64,000 bases of DNA from Thermoplasmatota archaeon (GCA_029762535.1 JARVGK010000009.1:1-64000), one strand, 5' to 3'; counted from the first letter of the stretch, positions 21,593 through 30,612 are shown. Notes: generated from the letters alone by a model not told the origin. Made by a program: numbers and translations.

Positions 21593-22052
21593 TCGTTGAC
21601 CCAGTTCGATGGGCCTTTACTGGAAATTGACCCGGATGTTACTTTCATTGAAAAAGAACCTTTTTTTAGAGAGACCCCCGTATTTCCATTGGAGAGAGAT
21701 CCAATGATCAAAAGTTATGAAGGATCGATACGTTCATGGATCCACGTTCATTCTTTGTATCGATCAATGGATACCTTTACTTCTATCAACACGATATATA
21801 TCGATAATTGATTTAACGATATACTCTCTTATTATTATATAATATAAACTTTTATATATTTATATATACTAATATTTTTGTCATATAAATATATATCGTT
21901 ATCTTTTAATATAAGTTTTAGTTATTATTGTAATAATGATCCGATCGATATTATTCAGTTTTGATGAAAGGATCGTCCTTCTCTACCGAAGGGCCATCAT
22001 TTCACTTCTTACAGTGGAAAAATAGGGGTCTCCCTATTATTGCTTCTTTTAT
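21593..22052. other. Gene-free gap with a very AT-rich core
   Basis: No credible gene. Bases about 21788-21944 are almost pure A and T with repeated TATATAT words, in sharp contrast to the GC-rich surroundings; AACGATATA near 21814 and TATATCGTT near 21892 form a widely spaced inverted repeat. A hairpin CCTTC-tctacc-GAAGG near 21975-21990 may end transcription of the minus-strand glycosyltransferase. A 71-codon frame from TTG 21596 lacks protein-like character. Confidence 0.5.
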
Positions 22053-23171
22053 TCATCTTTGGACCATACGCTCATATATCCTCATTATCTCTTGATTCAC
22101 ATTGAACCAAGTTCTTTCGTTAACGTATGATTGTCCATTTTCGATCATATGGTGCCTATCATTTTCGTTCTCTATAAGAGTGACAAGAGCGTCATGAAAA
22201 GATTGGATGTTCCCACCTTCGCAAACGATACCACAACCAGATCCTTCCACGATCTCTCTACAACCTCCCACATCGGATACGATCGCGGGTAAGCCTGAGG
22301 CTATGGCCTCCTGCACCACGTTACCGAACGTTTCGGTCCTGGATGGGAACAAGAACACATCCGCGCTGGCATATGCCGCATACAGATCCTCGCCGTTGAG
22401 ATATCCTGGAAAGATAGCCTTGGACATTTCTCTTTTTAGAACATCTTCTTCAGGACCGTGACCGACCATTACGAAGATCGTCCTTTCCTTGAACCTTCCT
22501 TCCATTATCCTTTGATAGACCTTGATAACGACGTCTATGTCCTTGTAATAAACGAACCTTCCAGTGAACAGAACGACGACTTTGCCCTCCGCTTTCCATC
22601 GCTTCCTCAGGTCGGATCTCCTTTTCGACGGATTGAAACAGTAAGTATCAATACCACGTGACCATACCTTGACGTTGTTGATCCCGTGTTCCTCCAATGT
22701 TCTCATTATCCTCTTCGTGGGGCATAGGACCACACAGCATTTTCGATAGAAATAGCGAAGGAACCACCAGAGCATACCACTAAATAATGAAATGTGGTAA
22801 TATTTCAGATAGGAGGGAAAATCCGTGTGATAAGCGCTCACCAAGGGAACTCCCCTCTTATTGGCATGGATTCCGATCAACAGTCCGATAAGGTCCGGGG
22901 TCGAGGTATGGATCACATCGGGATCGAACTCGTCCATTTCCTTCAGGAAACCGTGTCTGGGCAGGGCGAACCTGTATGATGGATACAAGGGAACTGGCAG
23001 CGAAGGGAAATGATGGAACGTCACTCCCTCCAATGTGTCCTCCGAGACCTCTGGCGTCCATAGGTGTACTTCATGCCCCTGAGAAAGGAGGTGTTCTACC
23101 AGTTGATAGGCGGTCCTTGCCACCCCGTCCTTGTTCTTGTAGAAGGTCCCGTAATACAGAGCGATCCTCAT
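22053..23171 (-). CDS. GT4-family glycosyltransferase
   Basis: A 372-residue retaining glycosyltransferase with GT-B fold. The N-terminal domain starts MRIALYYGTFYKNKDGVAR (Gly-rich acceptor loop) and the C-terminal donor domain carries VLFTGRFVYYKDIDVVI, FPGYLNGEDLYAAYASAD and the EX7E pair in ETFGNVVQEA. The best-known relatives are mannosyl- and sulfoquinovosyl-transferases of lipid and glycan synthesis, consistent with membrane lipid or surface glycan assembly, but the sugar is unknown. It stands alone, bounded by the AT-rich gap and the tRNA-Gly repeat region. Confidence 0.87.
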   Translation of the reverse strand: MRIALYYGTFYKNKDGVARTAYQLVEHLLSQGHEVHLWTPEVSEDTLEGVTFHHFPSLPVPLYPSYRFALPRHGFLKEMDEFDPDVIHTSTPDLIGLLIGIHANKRGVPLVSAYHTDFPSYLKYYHISLFSGMLWWFLRYFYRKCCVVLCPTKRIMRTLEEHGINNVKVWSRGIDTYCFNPSKRRSDLRKRWKAEGKVVVLFTGRFVYYKDIDVVIKVYQRIMEGRFKERTIFVMVGHGPEEDVLKREMSKAIFPGYLNGEDLYAAYASADVFLFPSRTETFGNVVQEAIASGLPAIVSDVGGCREIVEGSGCGIVCEGGNIQSFHDALVTLIENENDRHHMIENGQSYVNERTWFNVNQEIMRIYERMVQR

Positions 23172-23303
23172 TTGAATATCGTCCCTTGATCAGGGGATGA
23201 GGCTAAAGGCCTAATAAACCCTTTCCACAAGCAAGAATACCAGGATCCCGATCTGTTGGGGGGGGATCACCCCTGAACCCGGGATGATGAGTAGATGTTG
23301 AGT

Positions 23304-23365
23304 GGGTTCAAATCCCTTTCGTCAATTAAGGCTACAACAAAGAGGGATTGGTGCGGATGCCGGGA
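23304..23365. repeat. 62-bp direct repeat, distal copy (contains tRNA-Gly 3' end with CCA)
   Basis: Identical to 23619-23680. Its right end is the last 14 bases of tRNA-Gly plus discriminator and CCA in reverse. The 25 bases to the left of each copy are also similar (CCCGGGATG followed by a diverged AT-rich word), so the original duplication was about 90 bp. Confidence 0.9.
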
Positions 23366-23435
23366 CCTTTGGATCGTCCTCTCATTGACGCTAATTCAGA
23401 TCCAAAGGGCCAGGAAAATGCCTATCAGGCATTTT
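23363..23435 (-). repeat. Non-coding hairpin element, copy 2
   Basis: GGACCTTTGGATC (23363-23375) pairs with GATCCAAAGGGCC (23399-23411) with one mismatch, followed by the perfect hairpin AAAATGCC-tatca-GGCATTTT (23415-23435) and TTTTTCGTA. On the minus strand this has the same plan as the element at 693-806. Confidence 0.65.
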
Positions 23436-23521
23436 TCGTATCAAATCATATTCAAGCGCTCTTTTTCGTAACGTTATGGATCGACGAAAGGAAAAGAGTG
23501 TGAATGCCGGGATTTGACTGC

Positions 23522-23540
23522 GGAAAATCAGAGATTTTCC
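23522..23540. repeat. Hairpin related to the family (GGAAAATC/GATTTTCC)
   Basis: A perfect 8-bp hairpin GGAAAATC-aga-GATTTTCC preceded by TGCCGGGATTTGACTGC, a diverged tRNA-Gly 3' end (23498-23516). It shares the GGAAAAT...ATTTTTC/CG plan with the hairpins at 466-484 and 23415-23435. Confidence 0.55.
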
Positions 23541-23618
23541 TCGTCCCGGATGCCACATATCGTCAAATCCACTAGCGTGACATCCGGGAACCCCGGGATG
23601 CTGATAAGATGATTATCT

Positions 23619-23680
23619 GGGTTCAAATCCCTTTCGTCAATTAAGGCTACAACAAAGAGGGATTGGTGCGGATGCCGGGA
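23619..23680. repeat. 62-bp direct repeat, copy overlapping tRNA-Gly
   Basis: Identical to 23304-23365; it covers the 3' end of tRNA-Gly and 45 bases beyond it. A duplicated tRNA 3' end is the usual footprint of integrase-mediated insertion, but no integrase remains nearby. Confidence 0.9.
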
Positions 23681-23739
23681 TTTGAACCCGGGCAAGTAGC
23701 TTGGGAAGCTACGGTCCTACCGAGCTAGACCACATCCGC
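23664..23739 (-). tRNA. tRNA-Gly (anticodon CCC), CCA encoded
   Basis: On the minus strand a complete cloverleaf is visible: acceptor GCGGATG/CATCCGC, D arm GTC...GAC with TAGCTCGGTAG, anticodon stem GTAGC/GCTAC with loop TTCCCAA (anticodon CCC, reading GGG), a short variable loop, and T arm CCGGG-TTCAAAT-CCCGG. Discriminator A is followed directly by CCA in the DNA. No intron. It lies downstream of the DUF5611-like gene on the same strand. Confidence 0.97.
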
Positions 23740-23790
23740 AAGTGGATCGATAGGGTGGAATATCGCAAGAGGGTATATTGCTCTTTCCTT

Positions 23791-24111
23791 TTAGAGAGAG
23801 CCCCCCTTGGCCTTCTCCTTCAGTCTCTTGAGGCGGGTCTTGGAATCGAAGCCGGTAGCTGCCTCCAGGAAGAGGTTCCTCTTCTTCATCGTGTCAAGTA
23901 CCTGATCGTCCGGTACCTTTACGGTGACGATCTCTATGACAAGCTCCGATCCCGAGCCCATCCGCGCCCGGATAGGTCGCATTGCACCGTAGTTCGAGGA
24001 GATCCAATCCCCTTCTGCTTCGGCGTTGCCGAAGATGTCCTTCATTAGATCGGTGAGCCCCTTACCTTCTATCTTCTTGGCATATCCCTTCTTGATATCG
24101 AAGATCTCCAT
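23791..24111 (-). CDS. DUF5611-like archaeal conserved protein
   Basis: A 106-residue basic protein that I believe matches the archaeal DUF5611 family (FDIKKGYAKKIEGKGLTDLMKDIFG at the start, then a beta-rich GDWISSNYGAMRPI section and a Lys/Arg-rich C-terminal helix). It has no signal or membrane segment. A CTATAATTATCC box (24134-24145) is about 27 bases before the ATG, so the message is probably leaderless. Its role is unknown; it shares the strand with radA, which ends 36 bases upstream. Confidence 0.6.
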   Translation of the reverse strand: MEIFDIKKGYAKKIEGKGLTDLMKDIFGNAEAEGDWISSNYGAMRPIRARMGSGSELVIEIVTVKVPDDQVLDTMKKRNLFLEAATGFDSKTRLKRLKEKAKGGSL

Positions 24112-24147
24112 GGGGGGCGGTAATACTTGATGGATAATTATAGTTAC

Positions 24148-25092
24148 TCAATCCCTTATTCCCTCTTCAGATACGGATATTACCGCCTCTCCCTCGGGAA
24201 GGTTCGGGGAATCGATCAACCTGGCTATACGGCGGTTCCCCTTCGATTTTCTCAGATAGACCCTGAACGTGGACTTGTGAGCCAGTATGTGCCCTCCTAT
24301 TGCCCTTGTGGGATCCCCAAAGAAGGCGTCTGGTTTGGCAGCGACCTGGTTGGTAACGGCTATGACGGCTTGGTTCAGGTCCCCGAACTTCTGGAGAGCG
24401 TGAAGGTGTTTGTTCAGCTTCTGCTGCCTGTCCGCCAATGCCCCCCTTCCGATGTATTCAGCCCTGAAATGGGATGTTAGCGAATCCACCACGATGAGCC
24501 TGATCGGAAACTCCTTGGAGATGTCCTTGGCCTTATCGACCAGCAGCATCTGATGATGAGAATTGAAGGCCCTGGCCACATGAATGGACTTCAACACTTC
24601 CGTGGGATCGAGCTCATATGCCTCGGCCATCTGAACGATCCTCTCTGGGCGAAAGGTGTTCTCGGTATCGATGAAGACAGTGTGACCACCAAGTCCTCCA
24701 TCCTCCTGCGGGCGAAACACGTTCACACACAGTTGATGTATGATCTGGGTCTTGCCGGATCCGAATTCTCCGAAGAACTCCGTTATGGCAGAGGTCTCGA
24801 TCCCCCCGCCCATAAGATCGTCCAGGGCCCTCGATCCAGAAGTGAGTTTATTGGTGTTCATCCGCCCCTCCATTATGATGTCCCCTGTGACGAACCCGCC
24901 GATATCCGCGAGCTTCTTGGCGGCGGCGATGATCTTTATCGCAGTGGACTCACCCAGCTCTGCAGCCTCCACAAGGGCTGCCGGGCTTGCCACGGCTATC
25001 GATAGAAGGTCATCGTATCCCGCATCTCTCAGCTTCTCCGCTGTGGCCGGACCGACCCCTGGGAGATCCTCCACCGTTCTTTCTTCATCCAT
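24148..25092 (-). CDS. radA: DNA repair and recombination protein RadA
   Basis: A 314-residue archaeal recombinase from ATG 25092 (the 29-residue upstream extension lies across the TATA box, so I exclude it). The N-terminal helix-hairpin-helix domain ([20 protein letters not shown]) precedes the RecA core with Walker [10 protein letters not shown], the [15 protein letters not shown] Walker B region and the [18 protein letters not shown] loop. It forms filaments on single-stranded DNA and performs strand exchange. AAGTATATATGG (25131-25142) is the TATA box and GGTGAT lies just before the start. Confidence 0.97.
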   Translation of the reverse strand: MDEERTVEDLPGVGPATAEKLRDAGYDDLLSIAVASPAALVEAAELGESTAIKIIAAAKKLADIGGFVTGDIIMEGRMNTNKLTSGSRALDDLMGGGIETSAITEFFGEFGSGKTQIIHQLCVNVFRPQEDGGLGGHTVFIDTENTFRPERIVQMAEAYELDPTEVLKSIHVARAFNSHHQMLLVDKAKDISKEFPIRLIVVDSLTSHFRAEYIGRGALADRQQKLNKHLHALQKFGDLNQAVIAVTNQVAAKPDAFFGDPTRAIGGHILAHKSTFRVYLRKSKGNRRIARLIDSPNLPEGEAVISVSEEGIRD

Positions 25093-25175
25093 TGTATCAC
25101 CGATAGCGATCCACCGAACTGAGCCAAGACCCATATATACTTTCACAGTAGGAGAGGGATGGCCAAATCTATTCT

Positions 25176-26231
25176 TCATGATGAAGAGAGATATTCCTCG
25201 ATAAGGGGGAGATAGTCCTGATGTTTTATGGTGAACGTCTTTGACGGGGAGAAAAGCAATATCATCGGCTCTCCCCTGACCTTGAAATGGTCCTTGACAA
25301 GGGCCGTATACTCCTCTCGCGCTGTGGAGAATTGGGTGAAGTCATGGAAAAGCGACAGGGAAACCGTCTCGTTCAGGCCGTATATCGAGAAGAAGCTTGG
25401 CAGATGGAGTGGATCGGTGTTCGGATAGGTCAGCTCCCTCTCCTTGAACCTGTCGTAATGCGCCTCGACGAGGCACAAAATGTTGAAGCCAAGGAGGCCG
25501 TAATCGATCACCCTCGTCTTTTTTATCACTCCGAGGTCGAGCAATTCCTTCTTATGGCGGGCAACCGCCTGTCTGGTTGTATCGAGCTTCTGTGCGATCT
25601 TGTTGTCGGGCATGTCGGGAGCCCCGAGCAGTCCCTTCAGAATGAGCTTTTCCTTGTTCGTCAGGTGATGGAACTTGTTCAACGCCTTTTCGCTCTCAGT
25701 AACGGAGGCCGCCGGATCGCTGACCGGTTCTATGTTGAACGCGCGCTCCAGAACGTCGGTGTAATCGAAGTTCTTGTTCATATGGGAGAGGGACATCGGA
25801 TATATCGTGGAATGAAGGATGTTGCCGGAGAGCAATCCGTATTCGTTGAGGGAGATCCTGATATCCCGTTCAGAGGCCCTATAGTGAGTATAATCCCGGT
25901 ATAGGGAAATGTAGAAAAGTGTGTCCCCGAACACCATGGCGCTGTAGGTGTTAGGATGCTTTTTGAAGAGTTCTATCAATGATCGCCGGTCCTTATCATC
26001 CCGCACCGCTCTATCTAAAGGCGTCCATCCGACCGTGAGTACCTCATAGTCCATTATGTTAATGTTAGGCACCAGCCTGTCGTGGATGATCCCCGTCCTT
26101 TTCATCTTGTTCTTGATGGCATTGAGCGTGGACATGCGAATGTTGATCCTGTCAGAAAGCTGACGGTCGTTGAGCATCGGGAACCTGACCATTCCCCATA
26201 GAATGAGCCTCTCGTTCTTGGACAACTTCAT
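25176..26231 (-). CDS. Two-wing HTH regulator (paralogue of the one at 27937-29007)
   Basis: A 351-residue regulator starting [14 protein letters not shown] at ATG 26231, with AAGGAGG 8 bases upstream. It has an N-terminal winged helix (residues 5-60, with [24 protein letters not shown]) and another near residues 190-240 ([25 protein letters not shown]); between and after them are alpha-beta domains of a type found in archaeal sensors ([30 protein letters not shown]). The two halves look like an internal duplication of one wHTH-plus-sensor unit. The ligand is unknown. TTATAAATAA near 26297-26306 can be its TATA box. Confidence 0.72.
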   Translation of the reverse strand: MKLSKNERLILWGMVRFPMLNDRQLSDRINIRMSTLNAIKNKMKRTGIIHDRLVPNINIMDYEVLTVGWTPLDRAVRDDKDRRSLIELFKKHPNTYSAMVFGDTLFYISLYRDYTHYRASERDIRISLNEYGLLSGNILHSTIYPMSLSHMNKNFDYTDVLERAFNIEPVSDPAASVTESEKALNKFHHLTNKEKLILKGLLGAPDMPDNKIAQKLDTTRQAVARHKKELLDLGVIKKTRVIDYGLLGFNILCLVEAHYDRFKERELTYPNTDPLHLPSFFSIYGLNETVSLSLFHDFTQFSTAREEYTALVKDHFKVRGEPMILLFSPSKTFTIKHQDYLPLIEEYLSSS

Positions 26232-26404
26232 GATGGCCCTCCTTACCATGCCTCATAGGGCTTGAGGATATGCTTTTAGCATAACTTATTGGTTATTTAT
26301 AATTTAGGAATTGTGTAATGAAATGGTGCCCAAACAGCTGCTCAAGGCTGCTTAAATGGAAAAGTCTGGTAAGAAAACCGTAATAATGTTTAATGGCCAA
26401 AAGC

Positions 26405-27328
26405 TCATCCTTCCAATTCCTCTATGGATTTGACTATGTCCACCATCCCCTCCATGCCCTCACGCTCCGGAAGAGCTGTATGGCCCTCTTTGAGAACCGT
26501 CACACCCTGTTCTCCCTTCATGAGTCCCTCGATTATCGTATCCGGGGTGACAACGACCCTCCTCCCCCTGATATCGCCCCCGATCCTTGCGGCATGATGG
26601 ATCGTCACGTCCCCCTGGCATTTTATCGTGCCGTTGACCACAACGTCCTCTCCCAGATAGAGGTCACCATGGGTGGTAATGTCCCCGAAAACCTGAACGG
26701 CCTTGTCTATATCGACCCCGCCCTCCACATCAAGGTCGCCCACGATGGTGCAACCCGGGCCTATCCTCATGTCACCTGGTATGTGAATGGTGTCCGGGTC
26801 TATTGAGCTTGAGCGTGGGAAGTAGAGGAAGCCCCTCTCCACAAGAAAGGACCCTCCAGCTTCACCGTCCAATTCCGAGAGGAACCTATCGATCTCTTCG
26901 GATCCCTCCTCCTTGATCATCTGGAGAAGGTATAACAGGAGATAGATCATCATGGAAATGGGGTTCCTGATATTGATGAAACCCCTGGATTCTATGCCTT
27001 CCGGGTCAAGGGACGCGCCTTCGCCTATGTCGAGGTCTTTGCCTACGTTGAGAGTGCCTTGGACGATACATCGTTCACCGATGAATATGTCCGCATCCGA
27101 GGTGACATTGCCCTTGAGCCTAGTTCCCTTGTCCAGACGAACATCGCCGATCGAGACGATGTCCCCCTTGAGTTCGGCGAACTCTCCGATGAAGACCCTG
27201 CCCTCAGTTATGACCCCTCTCCTGATGAGGGACCTGTCCGAGATTATAACATCTCCCTTGCTGCGTATGTTCTTCTCCTCGAGAAGGGTGCCTGCGGGTA
27301 TGAAGCAAAGAGAGCGGTCGAATACCAT
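26405..27328 (-). CDS. Bactofilin-like beta-helix protein with inserted hydrophobic helix
   Basis: A 307-residue protein built from short hydrophobic beta-strand repeats (GDVIISDRSLIRRGVITEGRVFIGE and following) typical of the polymer-forming bactofilin/left-handed beta-helix fold. Residues about 120-140 (SMMIYLLLYLLQMIKEEG) form a hydrophobic segment between two repeat blocks and may anchor it to the membrane. The C-terminal helical tail is charged. In bacteria such proteins polymerise at the membrane for shape or polarity. A GATAAATACC TATA-like box lies about 50 bases upstream. Confidence 0.65.
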   Translation of the reverse strand: MVFDRSLCFIPAGTLLEEKNIRSKGDVIISDRSLIRRGVITEGRVFIGEFAELKGDIVSIGDVRLDKGTRLKGNVTSDADIFIGERCIVQGTLNVGKDLDIGEGASLDPEGIESRGFINIRNPISMMIYLLLYLLQMIKEEGSEEIDRFLSELDGEAGGSFLVERGFLYFPRSSSIDPDTIHIPGDMRIGPGCTIVGDLDVEGGVDIDKAVQVFGDITTHGDLYLGEDVVVNGTIKCQGDVTIHHAARIGGDIRGRRVVVTPDTIIEGLMKGEQGVTVLKEGHTALPEREGMEGMVDIVKSIEELEG

Positions 27329-27417
27329 CCTTTGAACCTCTGTGACTGCGAACTGCCCCTTTAGGAGCGAACAGGTATTTATCGGTTTTACCTCGGATAT
27401 CGGCCCTTGATCCCTTC

Positions 27418-27873
27418 TCAGAGATCGACGAGAACGCGCGCCTTGTACATCAAGCCCTCTTTTACGATGCCAACCTCATGGTAAGTTATGGCCTTGACCT
27501 CCATACCCGCATGCCCAGGATCAATGGTGAAGAGCTGGCCCTTGGATGAGAGGGAGATCGAGAGGAGATCGTCTTCGACCGCTATCAGGGGGTCGGTGAT
27601 GACCACCCCCTCTCCCTCTACAAGGTAGAGGCATTCCGATAGGAAACGGACCAGAGCTTCCTCCGGGGAGGACCCGCGGACCGTGAATTCCACGTCCTTC
27701 TCCCCTTCGAGATGAAACCCGCCCGCGATGATGCCGTATAGGGACATGAGCATGGACCCAAGCAACTCGGCCGGGTCCTCCGATTCACCAACGATCCACA
27801 TGTCGGCAGTATGCTCCTCCGTCCACGAACGACATGGCAGAGGCCTCCACATTCCATCGGACCTTCGGGACAT
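27418..27873 (-). CDS. Archease (activator of the tRNA ligase RtcB)
   Basis: A 151-residue archease: EEHTADMWIVGES contains the His-Thr-Ala-Asp signature, and VKAITYHEVGIVKEG is the conserved C-terminal strand with metal ligands. Archeases help the tRNA-splicing ligase RtcB to turn over. I use ATG 27873, about 30 bases from a TATA-like AAAATTATTTT; a start at residue 8 (MWRPL) is also possible. The protein is slightly longer than typical because of the N-terminal extension. Confidence 0.87.
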   Translation of the reverse strand: MSRRSDGMWRPLPCRSWTEEHTADMWIVGESEDPAELLGSMLMSLYGIIAGGFHLEGEKDVEFTVRGSSPEEALVRFLSECLYLVEGEGVVITDPLIAVEDDLLSISLSSKGQLFTIDPGHAGMEVKAITYHEVGIVKEGLMYKARVLVDL

Positions 27874-27896
27874 AGCGACCTATTAGGGAGTATCGG

Positions 27897-27910
27897 GCAA
27901 AATAATTTTT
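27897..27910. promoter_or_regulatory. Bidirectional TATA-like element, archease / regulator
   Basis: AAAATAATTTTT is nearly symmetric and lies about 27-30 bases from both the archease start (27873, minus) and the regulator start (27937, plus). Confidence 0.45.
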
Positions 27911-27936
27911 ACCTATCGGTCGATGCATGGGGTGCA

Positions 27937-29007
27937 ATGACATTGAGGGAAAGGGAGCTGAGGGTGTTGTACGCCCTATCCAGATGGCCAAAGGCTAGCA
28001 TGAACGAGGTAGCTCATTCTCTGAACATATCGCTTTCCTCCCTCTCAAGCATCAAGACCGCCCTTTTGAAAGCCGGTGTTCTTCGCCCCTCGGTAGTCTC
28101 CCTGCCCAAGGTCCTTGGGATGAACTTCAGGGGGGTTGATACCGCCCCGATCCTGCCCAAGACGGCATCGAGGAAGGTTCTAGAGATCATCGACCGATCA
28201 TCCATCGAGAACGGAGTCACCTACAAGGTCATGATGGACGGGGCGAGATATAACATACAAGCCCTCTCCCGGGACAATGATTCAATGGGGTCCTTCCTCA
28301 GCGGCCTGGATGCGATATCTGGAAAGACCTATAAAGAGAACGACGAAGACCGTTTGAGGATGCTTTTCCCGCTGGATCAGGAGATTATGCACAATATCGC
28401 GGACCAATCCGGGGTTGTAAGACATTCATTTGGGATCGACGTTGAGCCTTTGACGGGCATGTCAAGACAGAACCCGGGACCGCTTGCCGATACCACTATG
28501 GACATGCCCAGTCCACAAAGCCTGCAGACACTCCCCTTGTTCGTTGGTAGCCCGATAAGAAAGGACAGCGAGATCGCAAATGTCCTCAACGTCTCCAAGC
28601 AAAGGGTCGGGAAGATCAGGCAGGAGCTTGAGAAGAGAAAACTGATCGTGAGGAACAATATCATAGACCACTCGTCCCTTGGCTTCGAAACTATCGGCTT
28701 CTTCTATATCGTGTATCATAAGGATAGAACGATCGAGGAGATCTCGGAATTCGAGGAACGAATAAGGGTCGCGTTCGATCCCTTCTTCTGGGCGCGGAAC
28801 GGGCACATATCCACCTTCGATTACTGGTTCAGAGGTCTTAAGGAGCTCAAACGTTTCAGGGCGGAACTGTTCTCCCTGTCGGAGGACCCTCTCATAGACA
28901 GAATGAAGGCGTTCTTCCTCTCCGGCGATATCACGACCCACATCAGATATATCTCCGGTGGGATGAAGGAACGGGGAGAAGAGAGCGTCGCAACGGGAGG
29001 GCGATAG
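27937..29007 (+). CDS. Two-wing HTH regulator (paralogue of the one at 25176-26231)
   Basis: A 356-residue regulator from ATG 27937 (the 42-codon upstream extension runs through the divergent archease promoter). It repeats the plan of the neighbour: N-terminal wHTH (ELRVLYALSRWPKASMNEV then LSSIKTALLKAGVL) and a second near residues 205-255 (SEIANVLNVSKQRVGKIRQ, ELEKRKLIVRNNII), each followed by an alpha-beta domain. Its stop is 1 base before pelA, so it may be co-transcribed with pelota. No ligand-binding motif is recognised. Confidence 0.72.
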   Translation: MTLRERELRVLYALSRWPKASMNEVAHSLNISLSSLSSIKTALLKAGVLRPSVVSLPKVLGMNFRGVDTAPILPKTASRKVLEIIDRSSIENGVTYKVMMDGARYNIQALSRDNDSMGSFLSGLDAISGKTYKENDEDRLRMLFPLDQEIMHNIADQSGVVRHSFGIDVEPLTGMSRQNPGPLADTTMDMPSPQSLQTLPLFVGSPIRKDSEIANVLNVSKQRVGKIRQELEKRKLIVRNNIIDHSSLGFETIGFFYIVYHKDRTIEEISEFEERIRVAFDPFFWARNGHISTFDYWFRGLKELKRFRAELFSLSEDPLIDRMKAFFLSGDITTHIRYISGGMKERGEESVATGGR

Positions 29008-29008
29008 C

Positions 29009-30061
29009 GTGCGGGTCCTTGATAGGCGGGAGGATTCGGACATCCTATCCCTCAGGATCGATACGGCGGACGACCTGTACTATCTATCACAGATCATCGG
29101 CGAGGGGGATCGGGTCGGATGCCAATCCCTCCGACGGCCCGAGGCGAAGGATGACATGGTCAGGTCCGACTCCCAACCCCGGAGGCGGGTCTATCTCGTT
29201 ATCGAGGTGGAGGGGGTGGAGTTCCAGGCTTTCACTGACGCTTTGAGGATAAAGGGCAGGATAGTCGAGGGTCCGCCCGATGTGAAAGGGCATCACACTC
29301 AGGTTGTGGAGCCGGGGACCGTCATCGACCTCGCCTTCAAGGAACCCAACGGGTCGGTTCTGGAGATACTCGAGGAGGCCCTGAAGGCCTCCGACAGGCC
29401 GAACATGATAGTCATCTCGGTGGATGATTCGGACTGTAGCATATTCCGCCTCAGGGATTACGGCCTCGAGGAGGTCGAGACGCTCAATGCGGGAGCGGGA
29501 GGCAAGATGTTCCCCTCGGGTGACCGTTGGTCATCGTTGATCGGTGCTATCTGTGAGACGGTAAGGCCGATGTACATGGAGGGTATGCCGATCGTCATAT
29601 TGGGACCCTCGTTCGTTAAAGAGAGGGTCCGGGACCATCTCTTGAAGGAGATGAGGGTATCGCCTCCCCGGATAATACTGCTGTCGGCATCGAGCGGGGG
29701 GCTATCCGGTGTGAGGGAGGCCCTTAGCAAGGGCGAGAGCCTTCAGGACGTCGTTCGTGAGAACAGAGTGGTCCGGGAGTCCTCCATGGTCGATGAGCTC
29801 TTTGCCAGGATCGCCAGGGGATACGGGGCCACGTATGGCCCGGACCAGGTAAGGAAGGCGATCTCCTCGGGCGCGGTGGAGGTCCTACTCATCTCGGAGG
29901 ATCTCTTCAGGGATGAGGAGATGAGGCGCCTAATGGACGCGGCCCGCGAGATCGGAGCGTCGACCATGATAGTATCGGCGCATCACGATGCCGGAAAAAA
30001 GTTCAGCAGGATGGGCGGCCTTGCCGCATTCCTGCGATTCGATCCCGGGGGGCCCGCATGA
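29009..30061 (+). CDS. pelA: Pelota/Dom34 ribosome rescue factor
   Basis: A 350-residue aPelota starting with GTG. The N-terminal Sm-like domain (residues 1-130) and the eRF1-like central and C-terminal domains (LLISEDLFRDEEMRRLMDAAREIGASTMIVS) are recognisable. With aEF1A it recognises stalled ribosomes and promotes their dissociation; release of non-stop mRNA follows. The C-terminal HHDAGKKFSRMGGLAAFLRF is the conserved end of the family. Its stop overlaps the start of the membrane gene (ATGA). Confidence 0.93.
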   Translation: MRVLDRREDSDILSLRIDTADDLYYLSQIIGEGDRVGCQSLRRPEAKDDMVRSDSQPRRRVYLVIEVEGVEFQAFTDALRIKGRIVEGPPDVKGHHTQVVEPGTVIDLAFKEPNGSVLEILEEALKASDRPNMIVISVDDSDCSIFRLRDYGLEEVETLNAGAGGKMFPSGDRWSSLIGAICETVRPMYMEGMPIVILGPSFVKERVRDHLLKEMRVSPPRIILLSASSGGLSGVREALSKGESLQDVVRENRVVRESSMVDELFARIARGYGATYGPDQVRKAISSGAVEVLLISEDLFRDEEMRRLMDAAREIGASTMIVSAHHDAGKKFSRMGGLAAFLRFDPGGPA

Positions 30062-30612
30062 TCAACAAGCCCTGGTCATATTTCAGAAAGCCGCCCGTGG
30101 GAGGTCTTATACTCGCTGCGATAATGTTGTTCATATCCCTCATCGTGATAACGGCACCCTTTCTGGAGGATCCCGGTTCCATAAAGATGAGCAACGACGG
30201 CAAAGTGGGGGGTCATGAGCATGAGGACCATATCGCCGAAATGAGGCTGCCCCTGGCAAGGAGCGTATACAGGCTAGGCGACGTATACTGCCATCAGATA
30301 GAGGACAGGACGCTGTTCCTCAACGGGAACCCCATGCCGGTCTGTTCGAGGGATATCGCACTGTTCTTAGGGATGGTCCTCGGCTCCGTGTTCGCTGCCG
30401 TTTACAGAGGGAGGTTCAACGGTCTTCTGGCACTGGCCCTGATCGCCCCCATGGTCCTGGATGGAACGATGCAGATGCTAACACTATACGAATCGATCAA
30501 CATCGTCAGGATATTGACCGGGTTCGCCGCAGGGTTCGTCATCGCATGGACGCTGAACTGCGGGATAATGTTCGTTTCGGGCGATTATCCCGCATCCCCT
30601 CCATCGGAATAG
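30058..30612 (+). CDS. DUF2085 family membrane protein
   Basis: A 184-residue protein with four predicted helices and the DUF2085 hallmarks: CHQIEDRTLFL, PVCSRDIALFLGM and PMVLDGTMQ. The conserved Cys and His facing each other between helices suggest metal or haem binding, but no activity is known. The first helix (residues 15-36) is followed by an extracellular Gly/His/Asp loop (GHEHEDH). Confidence 0.8.
   Translation: MINKPWSYFRKPPVGGLILAAIMLFISLIVITAPFLEDPGSIKMSNDGKVGGHEHEDHIAEMRLPLARSVYRLGDVYCHQIEDRTLFLNGNPMPVCSRDIALFLGMVLGSVFAAVYRGRFNGLLALALIAPMVLDGTMQMLTLYESINIVRILTGFAAGFVIAWTLNCGIMFVSGDYPASPPSE

Larger units (their letters stand above)
23172..23663. other. Non-coding repeat region next to tRNA-Gly
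   Basis: No gene is seen in these 490 bases. The region contains two identical 62-bp copies (23304-23365, 23619-23680) separated by 253 bases, hairpins at 23415-23435 and 23522-23540, an inverted repeat at 23363-23411, and a degenerate copy of the tRNA 3' end at 23498-23512. Confidence 0.6.

Noticed and set aside
21596-21811. 71-codon frame after the ArsR-like gene
   Set aside because: TTG start without a good ribosome-binding site and runs into the AT-rich island; no protein-like pattern.
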